Source: DALYJJ01 sp033763935
Lineage (GTDB): Bacteria; Acidobacteriota; Terriglobia; Bryobacterales; Bryobacteraceae
Assembly (NCBI GenBank): GCA_033763935.1
Contig: JANRJO010000045.1
Coordinates: forward strand, 1 to 64,000
Length of the DNA: 64,000 nucleotides
Reading direction: 5' to 3'
The position numbers and the translations under genes are program-made. Under the pieces are notes generated by a model. It ran no database searches, was not told the origin of the DNA, and worked only from the letters and a program-made list of their open reading frames with translations. Within the stretch, counting starts at the first letter, position 1; every line of letters begins with the position of its first letter. This document shows positions 35,201-42,628 of this stretch, one piece after another.

Positions 35201-35613
35201 GCCACCTCAACCCGCTGGAACCCCGTAGCACCCGCGGCTGCCCCGCGCGTTACGGTGCCCGGACGCGCCCCCGGCCCTGAACGCACCGCGCCACCGCCCA
35301 ACGAAGACCGCAGCGCTTCCACGGTCAGGAACGTCAATTCCCACCGCTCGCCCGGCGCTCCTGCCGCTACCTTCTTTTTCAGCGGAGCGAACCCGAGCGA
35401 CTGAGCCTCCACCTCCCACTCCCCCTCGCCCAACTCCAGCGCGAAGCTGCCGTCCTCCTCGGTGGTGGTTACCACCTTCGAGCCGCCGCGCGTCGCCGTC
35501 ACCGTCGCGCCGCCGAGCGCCTGCCCGCCCACGTGCACCATACCCCGATATTCGGCGGCGCCCGCCCATCCAATCGCCAGCAAGAAAGCCGTATTAAGAC
35601 GTATAAGTTTCAT
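32278..35613 (-). CDS. TonB-dependent receptor-like protein with Gly/Met/Pro-rich insert
   Basis: A 1,111-residue outer-membrane protein. ATG 35613 starts a signal peptide (MKLIRLNTAFLLAIGWAGA). Residues ~20-100 are a carboxypeptidase-regulatory-like domain (GGATVTATRGGSKVVTTTEEDGSF). The region where receptors usually have the plug carries a long low-complexity insert of GPGGGM/GPPGM units (~186-266). After it the barrel begins (RRLQYNGMAMFSLNTSAWDA) and ends LNVRFRF, a proper C-terminal aromatic. The insert makes canonical plug function doubtful. Its stop codon overlaps the VWFA start (TAATG). The ligand is unknown. Confidence 0.87.
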   Translation of the reverse strand: MKLIRLNTAFLLAIGWAGAAEYRGMVHVGGQALGGATVTATRGGSKVVTTTEEDGSFALELGEGEWEVEAQSLGFAPLKKKVAAGAPGERWELTFLTVEALRSSLGGGAVRSGPGARPGTVTRGAAAGATGFQRVEVAPSAEAQAFENLRGEEQGDLSQGAANSFLVQGSVSTAVGLPQEFDWGMRPGMEGMGPGMMGPPGMVGPDGQPLAGPGLMGQDGPPRGPGGMMGPGGGMGPGGGMGPGGGMGAGGFGGRPGGPGMGPLRERAAQAMRAARAGQRGATAFGNNRRDRRLQYNGMAMFSLNTSAWDARQYSVTGAELAKPDWSNARASLMFGGPLRIPKLVSAEKMILFTLNYQYGRNRTGTISDAVNMPTALERTGDFSQTAVNGRPVTIYDPTTGTPFAGNQIPEARLSATALGLTSFMPLPNLPLAVRNYQTSWTGTNDSHNLNARLMNVRVSPKDRLSGGIGYQRSSSQSPNLFQFVDEGAGNGVNANVNWSRTLRTGLINSFTLSYSRMRQEAIPFFAFTRDVSGELGIAGGSRLEENWGPPTLRFVNYAGLSDGNYSLNRNQTVSVGNSILWTRGTHNRSFGFNYRRLQTNRFAETNGRGTWSFNGNATSVGANGAPVGGAGYDFADFLLGYATTSNIRYGSPDQYFRSANWDVHVNDDWRIHPKFTLNYGVRWDYGTPVRELYGRLANLVESDYFSKVSVVTPGGVLPDALVDSDRNNFSPRLGFAWRPSAKNSFVVRGGYGVYYNTSVYNIIASNMAQQPPFAQVLNASGSRTQPLLLADGFAIAPGAAGLGTFAIDPDYRIGYAQTWQVSIQRELPAGLFATVGYLGTKGTRLDQQYLPNTVAPGSAASGLPTGFAYQTSNGNSIYHAAQFQLNRRMRGGFGVNTSYQWSKSIDNAGTGGRGQGGTPVAQNWLDYSAERGLSSFDARHNLSVQGQYSTAVGGRRGAFLQGWRGRLLRDWTVSSMLTFRSGNPFTATVRSQVQGTSVNNTVRADATGAPVDLPGMLFNTAAFAQPAPGTWGNAGRNTIPGPSALFLNGSVGRVIRFGERRNLDISMQSQNVLNRVVISRWGTVVGALNYGVATGASAMRRMTLNVRFRF
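34846..35057 (-). repeat. Low-complexity GGCCCCAT-type repeats encoding Gly/Met/Pro
   Basis: Imperfect 15-24-bp units rich in GGCCCCAT/CCGCCC code for repeated GPGGGM, GPGMMG and GPPGM segments inside the receptor gene. Four nearly identical MGPGGG units lie close together at ~34875-34935, which could expand or contract by slippage without changing frame. Confidence 0.75.
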
Positions 35614-35680
35614 CGGGCCTCGATCACGCCACTAACAAGGTGTACTCGCACCCAGCCCGGTTACTCTGCCCCCCTTGCCT

Positions 35681-36925
35681 TTACACCGCCTTAACACGCG
35701 ATCCCAGCAATTGCACCAGGCGCTGCACCCCCATCGCGGCCACCAGCAGCAGCAACCCCTCAATAGGCAGCCGGTACCGTGGCGTCACCTGCACCACCAG
35801 GTAGACAAGCGAGTAGCTGACGCAACTGGCCGCAAGCAGCCATCCAAACGCCCTGTTCCGCCGCCAGAGCAACCTTACCCCCACCAGCGCCAGTACCATC
35901 AACAGCGCTTGCACAGCCGTCTGCCACGGCCGCCGCATGACGGGAAACCAGAAGAGCACCGCCCGCTCCGCCGTCAGCCGCACGAACGTCATGGGATGCT
36001 CCCGAATCCAGGTCATCGCCTCCTGCCGCTTTCTCGCGTGATACTCCACCTCTCCGAGGCGCCGGAGCGCTGCCAACTGAGTTCCGTTTATCGACGGGTG
36101 CAGCCGCCCCCAGGCCGGATTGCGCAGGTTGGCCTCGCCGTCCGCCGACGCTGCGTCGTTGTTCGAAACATGCAGTTCCAGCCCGAAGTTCGACCGCGTC
36201 ATCACCCACTTGCCCAGCGCCCGCTCATTTCGCGCAGCCCAGACGAGCAGCACCACGCCCATAAGCCCGCCGATGATCGCGAGTCCGCGCGCCCAACTCC
36301 TGAAATCCCCGCGGAACAACAACCACGCTGCCACCAACCAACTCCCCACCACTGCGACTACATGCGCGCTAAACAGGATTCCCGCCGCTGCCATTAGCCC
36401 GACTCCGGCCGCCCGCCATCCCGTCAAATAGCCCTTACTCCACGGCCGGGCCAGCGCCGTCACCAGCGCCGTCAACGCCAGCAGTGTGAACGGGGCGTCG
36501 AACACTCCGCGCGTTTGAGGCCAGAAGTTCACCGGCAACAACTCGCCCGCCAGCCCCGCAAACGCCCCGACGCGCCATCCCAATCCGGCGCCCGCAGACA
36601 TCAACGGCAACAGCGCGTACGCCAGCGCCGCTGCCGCCGACGCAGTCACCGCCAGCGCCGCCCCCATTCCCACTTCCCGCCCAAACACCCTCACCAATCC
36701 GGCGATCAAAAGCGGGTGCCCGGGCATGGTATGCGCGGAGGGACCGGACCCCACACCGTAAGCGTCCGCGTAGCTGCCGGACTCCACGAGTGAAAGCGCC
36801 AGGTTCGCCGGCTCCACCACCCCGAGCGGAGCAATCCCGCCGAACCAGAGCATCGCCAGCCGCATCGCAAACCCGGCTGCGAACAGGAAATACGCAGCCC
36901 GCCGCGCCGGCGCTTGAAAGCCCAT
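35681..36925 (-). CDS. Integral membrane glycosyltransferase, GT-C/GT39-like
   Basis: A 414-residue protein with about ten hydrophobic segments. ATG 36925 is preferred over TTG 36946. The first periplasmic loop holds VVEPANLALSLVESGSYADAYG, the place of the catalytic acidic residue in GT-C enzymes that use polyprenyl-phosphate sugars, then HTMPGHPLLIAG. The C-terminal helices include SLVYLVVQVTPRYRLPIEGLLLL, typical of GT39/ArnT-like proteins. It probably transfers a sugar to a lipid or protein on the outside of the inner membrane; donor and acceptor are unknown. A terminator on its 5' side separates it from the receptor gene upstream. Confidence 0.75.
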   Translation of the reverse strand: MGFQAPARRAAYFLFAAGFAMRLAMLWFGGIAPLGVVEPANLALSLVESGSYADAYGVGSGPSAHTMPGHPLLIAGLVRVFGREVGMGAALAVTASAAAALAYALLPLMSAGAGLGWRVGAFAGLAGELLPVNFWPQTRGVFDAPFTLLALTALVTALARPWSKGYLTGWRAAGVGLMAAAGILFSAHVVAVVGSWLVAAWLLFRGDFRSWARGLAIIGGLMGVVLLVWAARNERALGKWVMTRSNFGLELHVSNNDAASADGEANLRNPAWGRLHPSINGTQLAALRRLGEVEYHARKRQEAMTWIREHPMTFVRLTAERAVLFWFPVMRRPWQTAVQALLMVLALVGVRLLWRRNRAFGWLLAASCVSYSLVYLVVQVTPRYRLPIEGLLLLVAAMGVQRLVQLLGSRVKAV

Positions 36926-36944
36926 ACAAAACAGCTTATCGAAC

Positions 36945-36983
36945 AAAAAAGCCGGCCGAACGCGGGTCTCCGCGCCGGCCGGC
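36945..36983 (-). terminator. Rho-independent terminator of the downstream-reading receptor gene
   Basis: On the minus strand, a stem of GCCGGCC/GGCCGGC (36977-36983 with 36951-36957) and an inner CGCGG/CCGCG (36970-36974 with 36961-36965), loop of 4, is followed by six T (36950-36945). It lies 27 bp after the receptor stop at 37011. Confidence 0.85.
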
Positions 36984-37010
36984 CTTACCTTGGCTACTCC
37001 GTAAACCGGC

Positions 37011-40000
37011 TTAGAACTGCAGCCGTAGCGTCATCTGGATGAGCCGCGGCCCGCCCGTGTTCCCTCCGTTCAATTCGCTGGTGGCGCCCATCTGCCCGAA
37101 CGCTCCCGTCGACATCGATCGATTGTTTGCCACCAGCGCGAAGTTGGTGTGGTTGAACAGATTGAAGAACTCGGCCCGATACTCCAGCCGCACCCGCTCC
37201 GTCCCCAGGTTGAACCGCTTCGACGCTGTGAAGTCGAAGTTGATCAAACCCGGGCCGTAGTAGGCATTGCGCGGCGATGTGCCCGTCCGCCCGGCCGCCG
37301 CGCAGCCTCGCGACTGCGGGTTGCCTGACGTCGGATCATAGCCCGGACACGGCGCCGTCCCCGTGACCTTGCCGAAGAACGCCGGGTCGAAGAAGCTGTC
37401 GGGGTTGCCCCGGTTGATCTGCAGCTTGCCCGTGCCCACTACGTCCGGCCGGTCCAAACGCTGGTTGAAGCCGCTGAAGTCGAGTGCCGTGTTTGCAAAC
37501 ACCGTGAAGGGGTGCCCGGTCGCGATGTTCGTAATTCCGGAGAGTGACCACCCACCCAGTACGTGATTGATGACACCCGGTGCGCCGCCGAGGAACTTCT
37601 TGCCACGGCCCACCGGCACATCCCACACGAACAGGTTCACGAACCGGTGCCGCTGGTCGTTCCCGCTGTTGCTCCGCTCCAGGTCGAGGCGCCGTACGTT
37701 CGAAGCGGCGCCGTCGTCGTCCGACCCGAAGAAGCTTGAGCCGTTGTCGATCCCGTGCCCCCACGTCCAGGAGGTCTGCATGTTGAGCGACCCACGGATG
37801 CGTGTGCGCGCTGCTACCACCAGCCCGTGGTAAGACGACGTGCCCTGGAACGCGCCCATAAAGATCGCGCCCCACTGCGGGTACGGGAAGATTTGCTCGT
37901 TCGGCCGCTGCACCCCGCGGAAGCCCGGGTTGTTCACCGTCACGTAAGGCTGGTTCGGGTCGATAAAGACGCCCAGCTTCCGCCCCGCGCTCCCTATATA
38001 GCTGACATCAACCATGCTGCCCGGCCCAAGTTGGCGCTGCACTCCGAAGTTCCAGCTATAGCCGTAGGCCGTCGGTGCATCCGCGTCGTACGCGTTGAAC
38101 GTCAGCAAACCCACCGCCGGAGCGCCCGGCGCCTGCGTCGTCCGCGCCACCAGCGGCACGTTTTGATTGAAGGCCAGGTCCCAGCCGTAGCCGACAGCCG
38201 GCTGTGTGCTCCCCGCCGTCTGCGTCGTGGTCAGCGTCCAAGGCGCGTTCAGGCTCTGGTTCACCGGCAGGTTATTGAAGATATCGTCGTACCCCAGCCG
38301 GAAACCGCCGCGGAGCACAGTCTTCGAATCCCCAAACAGCCACGAATCGCCCTTCGGCGAATACGCGAATCCGAAAACCGGTCCAAAGTTGTTCTTGTCC
38401 GTATCCGTGCCGGAGGCCGAAAGCGTGAACGGAGCCTCTCGGAACCGGAAGGCCGCCCGGCCGCGTTGGGTCGGATCGAGGTCCAGGATCTGGTTCGTCC
38501 CGATCAGCATCGGCCCGTAGCCGTCCACGAAGTTCGTGCCGCGGCCGTTCTTCTCGCGCGCCGCCGAGAAGTACTCCCACCGCAGCCCGATGTTCAGCGT
38601 CAGGCTCGGCGTCACCCGGATGTCGTCCTGCACGTACAGGCTGTGCGGGTAGCGGTACCAGTGCGCCATCGTGTCGCCGCTGCGAATGGTCGACGTCTGC
38701 AGCAGGGAGCGCCCGCCGCACGTCGCGCACAGCCCAGCGAACTTCTCGAAGCTCTCAAAGGTGGCCGACCCGCGCGCGTTGCCGTTCAGGAAGCGAATCG
38801 TCTCGTCCCGCCGCCCGTTGTAGCCGAACTTCAAGGTGTGGCGCGAGAACCCAAAGGGCGCGATCTTGGTGTTGTTCACGAAGATCTCGTACGTGTTCGT
38901 GATGCGCCCCTGCGGCAGGTTCGTCGCCGCCCCAAGCGACGTGTAGCCCGTCATGACAATGCGCGGCAGGCCGCTGTTCAACAGGTCTTTCGATCCGTCC
39001 ACCACGCCCGGAACTCCGCGCAGAATCGCCGACGCGTCTACCCCGTTGTCTTCCGTCAGGAACCTCGTCTTGTTGCGCGAGTATCCCACCCGCACTTCGG
39101 TCAGGAACGATGGCGACCACATGTGAGTGTCCGTCACCGTCAGCGTCTGGCTCCCCGGCGTGTTCGTGTTCCCGTAGCCGGGCAGCAAGGCCACGGTTGT
39201 CGCCGTGCCCCCAAACCAGATGTAGCGTCCCATCATCCGGTTCTTGTCGGAAAACGCATGGTCGAAGCGCATCAAGTGGGTGTTGTCGTCCTGTGCGTTG
39301 TTGCCGCCGCCCGCGAAATTCTGCGTGCCCGTCGCTGCCGTCGTGTCTGTCGGCATAGGCCACAGGTTCACCAGCGCGCGCGCTACCGGGTCCACTACCG
39401 TCGCCCGCTCCGCCGCCGTCGGCACAATCGCCGTCAGCGTCTGCGGGTTCCGGAGCTTCAGCCCTTCCCAGCTGTAGAAGAAGAAGGTTTTGTTCCTCCC
39501 GTCGTACAGCTTGGGAATCAAGATCGGGCCGCCGATCGTCGCGCCGTATTGGTTTCGGCGCAGGATCGGCTTCCTCCCATTCAGCTTGTTGATGAAGAAA
39601 TCCGTCGCCTGCAGTTTGTCGTTGCGTACGAACCAGAACGCCGTTCCGTGTAAGTCGTTCGTGCCCGACTTAGTAACCACGTTGACCTGTGCACCGTTCT
39701 GCCGGCCGAACTCGGCTGAAGGGGCTGTCGTCGTGACCGACAACTCCTGCACCGCCTCGGCGATGCGAAACGAGTTCAGCGGGCCATTCACCTGCGGGTC
39801 GAGCGCGTTCGTGCCGTCAATCGTCCAGTTGGTCGATTGCGCGCGCGACCCCGCCGCCGCAAAGCCGCCCGCCTGCGTTCCGCTCGGTGCGAACGTCACA
39901 CCCGGTGTCAGAATCGCCAGGTCGTTGAACCGCCGGTTCGCCATCGGCAGGTTCTGCACCAGTTGCTGGTCCATGGCGTTGCCCGTCGAGATCTTCTCCG

Positions 40001-40379
40001 GCTCGATCGTCGACGAAACCCCGCCGGCCACCTCCAGTACTTCGCTCACCTGCCCCACCTCGAGCTTCAACTCGAGCGAAATGATCTGGTCCACCAGTAC
40101 CTGCACGTCGCGGACCGCCAGCTTGCGAAACCCCGTCGCCTGCGCCGTCACCTCATACGATCCCGGCGCCAGGCGCGGAAATTGAAAGTAGCCTGTATCG
40201 TCAGTCACGGTGCGTTGTGCAACATTGGTGGCCTCACTCTTGAGCTCCACCTGAACATTCGGCATCGTCGCGCCCGATGCATCTTTTGCATAACCACGGA
40301 TGCTGCCTACGGGCGATTGCGCATACGCAACCGCGCAGGCAGAAAGAACTACTGCCCAATGCAACAGTCTGTTTCCCAT
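37011..40379 (-). CDS. TonB-dependent receptor with carboxypeptidase-regulatory-like N-terminus
   Basis: A 1,122-residue outer-membrane receptor. ATG 40379 starts MGNRLLHWAVVLSACAVAYAQ, a good signal peptide. Residues ~22-105 form the CarboxypepD_reg domain (GSIRGYAKDASGATMPNVQVEL...GYFQFPRLAPGSYEV). The plug includes NLPMANRRFNDLAILTPGV and NWTIDGTNALDPQVNGPL, with GRQNGAQVNVVTKSGTNDLHG, the most conserved Oar-like motif. The barrel ends MTLRLQF. It is clearly divergent from the tandem pair at 0-5 kb, so it is not a recent copy. A strong terminator follows. The substrate is unknown. Confidence 0.93.
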   Translation of the reverse strand: MGNRLLHWAVVLSACAVAYAQSPVGSIRGYAKDASGATMPNVQVELKSEATNVAQRTVTDDTGYFQFPRLAPGSYEVTAQATGFRKLAVRDVQVLVDQIISLELKLEVGQVSEVLEVAGGVSSTIEPEKISTGNAMDQQLVQNLPMANRRFNDLAILTPGVTFAPSGTQAGGFAAAGSRAQSTNWTIDGTNALDPQVNGPLNSFRIAEAVQELSVTTTAPSAEFGRQNGAQVNVVTKSGTNDLHGTAFWFVRNDKLQATDFFINKLNGRKPILRRNQYGATIGGPILIPKLYDGRNKTFFFYSWEGLKLRNPQTLTAIVPTAAERATVVDPVARALVNLWPMPTDTTAATGTQNFAGGGNNAQDDNTHLMRFDHAFSDKNRMMGRYIWFGGTATTVALLPGYGNTNTPGSQTLTVTDTHMWSPSFLTEVRVGYSRNKTRFLTEDNGVDASAILRGVPGVVDGSKDLLNSGLPRIVMTGYTSLGAATNLPQGRITNTYEIFVNNTKIAPFGFSRHTLKFGYNGRRDETIRFLNGNARGSATFESFEKFAGLCATCGGRSLLQTSTIRSGDTMAHWYRYPHSLYVQDDIRVTPSLTLNIGLRWEYFSAAREKNGRGTNFVDGYGPMLIGTNQILDLDPTQRGRAAFRFREAPFTLSASGTDTDKNNFGPVFGFAYSPKGDSWLFGDSKTVLRGGFRLGYDDIFNNLPVNQSLNAPWTLTTTQTAGSTQPAVGYGWDLAFNQNVPLVARTTQAPGAPAVGLLTFNAYDADAPTAYGYSWNFGVQRQLGPGSMVDVSYIGSAGRKLGVFIDPNQPYVTVNNPGFRGVQRPNEQIFPYPQWGAIFMGAFQGTSSYHGLVVAARTRIRGSLNMQTSWTWGHGIDNGSSFFGSDDDGAASNVRRLDLERSNSGNDQRHRFVNLFVWDVPVGRGKKFLGGAPGVINHVLGGWSLSGITNIATGHPFTVFANTALDFSGFNQRLDRPDVVGTGKLQINRGNPDSFFDPAFFGKVTGTAPCPGYDPTSGNPQSRGCAAAGRTGTSPRNAYYGPGLINFDFTASKRFNLGTERVRLEYRAEFFNLFNHTNFALVANNRSMSTGAFGQMGATSELNGGNTGGPRLIQMTLRLQF

Positions 40380-40632
40380 CTCACCAACCCTTTCGAGCAA
40401 AGGATTCCCGGCGCCTTGGGATGCACGCCGGGCCTGAAGTTTGTAACGAAATCCCGGTTACGAGCTGCCGGGATGAGGTCAGCATTGGGCTAGCGCCGCC
40501 GCAAGTACAACGAATTGGGGCGAAACCTCCGAAAGCCGGGGCGAAGGGATTTACACCTGCGAACGCCCCGGCGGGAAGGTTTCGCGATGGAGTTTACACA
40601 AACGGGGGTCTTTGTGGGCCGTATCTTCTGAC

Positions 40633-41649
40633 ATGATGCTCCTCGCCCTGCTGCTCGCCTTCTCCGCCCTTCTTCCGGCCGCCCCATGGCCGTCCGTTTC
40701 CCCAGCCAAAGTTGGCTGGTCCCAGGCGAAACTCGACGAGGCCCGCCGCTCCTCCGGGGCGGGCGGTCCCGGCGCCGTCTTCGCCACCGTCGATGGCAAG
40801 GCGCTGGTCGCTTGGGGCGACGTCGACCAACCGAGGAACGTTCGCTCCATCCGTAAGTCCGTCGTCAGCGCCCTCATCGGGCAGGAGATCGCCCGCGGCA
40901 AACTGTCACTGCAGGCTACGCTCGCCGACCTCGGTATTACGGAGAGGACGCCACTAACAGAAATGGAGGGGAAGGCGACGATCGCCGACTTGCTCACGTC
41001 GCGTTCGGGCGTCTTTCTTCCAGCCGCGTACGAACTCCCTTCTAACTCCGCCTCCCGGCCGGCCCGCGGCACTTACTCGCCGGGAACCGTCTTCCATTAC
41101 GGTAACTGGGGCTTCAACGTCCTCGGAGTGATCTTTGAGAAGACATCGGGCGAGGACCTCTACCAGGCCTTCGAAACGCGCCTTGCCACCCCGCTCGGGA
41201 TGCAGGACTTCCGCCGCCCGCGCGATACCCGCCTCCGGAAGGAAGACGTCTCGCTCCATCCCGCGCACCTCTTTCGGCTCTCCCCCCGCGACCTCGCACG
41301 CTTCGTCCACCTTTATTTAAACGAGGGCCGGTGGGGTACCCATCAAGTCCTACCTGCCTCCTGGGTTGCCGAAAGCACTCGGCCTCACGTGCAGGTCCCG
41401 CGGAATCCCAACGGCGCCCACTACGGCTATTTGTGGTGGATTTATCCGCAGAGTGAGCGCAATCCTTCCCTCGCCTTCGCCGTCCAAGGTGCCGGCGGAG
41501 CCATCGGCGTCGCCATCCCAAAGCTGCGCCTCGTCTTTGTGTTCACCCAGGAAGCACCCGACGATCGCACGAACCTTGCCAAGTTGGAAGCCGGCCGCGG
41601 CTGGCAATTGCTGCAGAGAATCACCACAGCCGCGCCTCCTCGCTTCTAG
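40633..41649 (+). CDS. Serine hydrolase of the beta-lactamase / class C (S12) type
   Basis: A 338-residue exported hydrolase. ATG 40633 (or 40636) starts a signal peptide (MMLLALLLAFSALLPAA). The catalytic Ser-x-x-Lys is in NVRSIRKSVVSALIGQ (residues ~76-79), the Tyr-x-Asn motif is VFHYGNWGFNVLG (~residue 157), and a late GAGGAIG may correspond to the third box. These enzymes act as D-Ala-D-Ala peptidases, esterases or beta-lactamases; the true substrate is not predictable. TATCTT lies 5 nt before the start, and the 253-bp region between it and the divergent receptor holds no other gene. Confidence 0.87.
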   Translation: MMLLALLLAFSALLPAAPWPSVSPAKVGWSQAKLDEARRSSGAGGPGAVFATVDGKALVAWGDVDQPRNVRSIRKSVVSALIGQEIARGKLSLQATLADLGITERTPLTEMEGKATIADLLTSRSGVFLPAAYELPSNSASRPARGTYSPGTVFHYGNWGFNVLGVIFEKTSGEDLYQAFETRLATPLGMQDFRRPRDTRLRKEDVSLHPAHLFRLSPRDLARFVHLYLNEGRWGTHQVLPASWVAESTRPHVQVPRNPNGAHYGYLWWIYPQSERNPSLAFAVQGAGGAIGVAIPKLRLVFVFTQEAPDDRTNLAKLEAGRGWQLLQRITTAAPPRF

Positions 41650-41674
41650 CCGAGCCGGCGCCGCACTCGTCGGC

Positions 41675-42403
41675 TTAGAGCCTCAACGCTTTGAGGACTC
41701 GGTATCCCGCAAGCAGCGGAAGCGCCGCAAGAGTCAGCAGGAAACCAGAGGGCTCGGGCACGACTGCAGGTGTGCCGGTTACCACCATGGCGAGTCCGTT
41801 TGGAGAGCCGGACACAATGAGGCCTGCAGGAGGGTAGGCGTGTAACCTCTCCGCGTATGCGTAACCGAGGTCAGAGACGCCGACGGCCGTTGTCAATACT
41901 GTGGCGTTTACCACCCCGGAGGCTCTCCAGTCCAGGCGCCCCCCACCGGGCGCGCTCCCCTGAATCGTCAAGTAGTAAGTCCCGGCGGGGAGCGTGAGGC
42001 CCGCAAAAAGCTCTACGAAAGATATCTCCATAACTCTGTCAAGTTGAATCGCTGTTACGGCCACTTCGGCATCGGGACTCGCGCCGGGACCGGCGAGAGT
42101 AGTCACAAATGCCCGTCCTGTCGCCCCAGCATGCCCAATCAGCCACGCTCCAATCGATACATCCGTGTACTCGCGGTCCTGGCTCCAACCCCCACCGAGA
42201 CCCTTCAGAGTCGAAAGCTGCCATGGGCTCGGAGGAGCGACGGAATAGATGATAGCTGCGTTTGCGACGGGAGCGAGAAGCAGCAAACCACCCACCAGCG
42301 TTAGCCGGCGTAGATATGTTTTTCCTGGCAGCCTTGCGGCACTTCTCGCTCGGGCCGCCACGGGAGGCAACCCGGCCAACAGTGATGGAAGAGGGGAAGT
42401 CAT
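41675..42403 (-). CDS. PEP-CTERM sorted protein of unknown function
   Basis: A 242-residue exported protein. The first ~30 residues are atypical and the true start may be later; the hydrophobic signal is LTLVGGLLLLAPVANAA. The middle is a beta-rich domain with no recognised family (YTDVSIGAWLIGHAG, MEISFVELFAGLTLPAGTYYLTIQG), the kind of jelly-roll common in these proteins. The C-terminus has the PEP-CTERM signal VPEPSGFLLTLAALPLLAGY with a basic tail. Exosortase processing is expected; no exosortase is in the window. Confidence 0.75.
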   Translation of the reverse strand: MTSPLPSLLAGLPPVAARARSAARLPGKTYLRRLTLVGGLLLLAPVANAAIIYSVAPPSPWQLSTLKGLGGGWSQDREYTDVSIGAWLIGHAGATGRAFVTTLAGPGASPDAEVAVTAIQLDRVMEISFVELFAGLTLPAGTYYLTIQGSAPGGGRLDWRASGVVNATVLTTAVGVSDLGYAYAERLHAYPPAGLIVSGSPNGLAMVVTGTPAVVPEPSGFLLTLAALPLLAGYRVLKALRL

Positions 42404-42628
42404 GCCGGAAGCCTAGCCTAGAGGATCCCGAATGCGCATGCGGAAGCGAACGAAACTACGCGAAAAGAAGCGATATTCTACCTTTCGATCCCTCCCCTCA
42501 CCGTGTAACAGTTAACGGTCGGGCCCACTGCCGCATTTCGCCACCCCGCAAATACCCTCCCCCAGGCGATACACACATTTCCTGATTGCCGACGCGCCCT
42601 TTTCCGTTTACAGTCGAACAATCCGCTT

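Noticed and set aside
37755..39653. 632-codon open frame on the plus strand opposite the third receptor
   Set aside because: Composition is dominated by Arg/His/Val from the opposite strand's codon bias; the receptor frame is much better supported.
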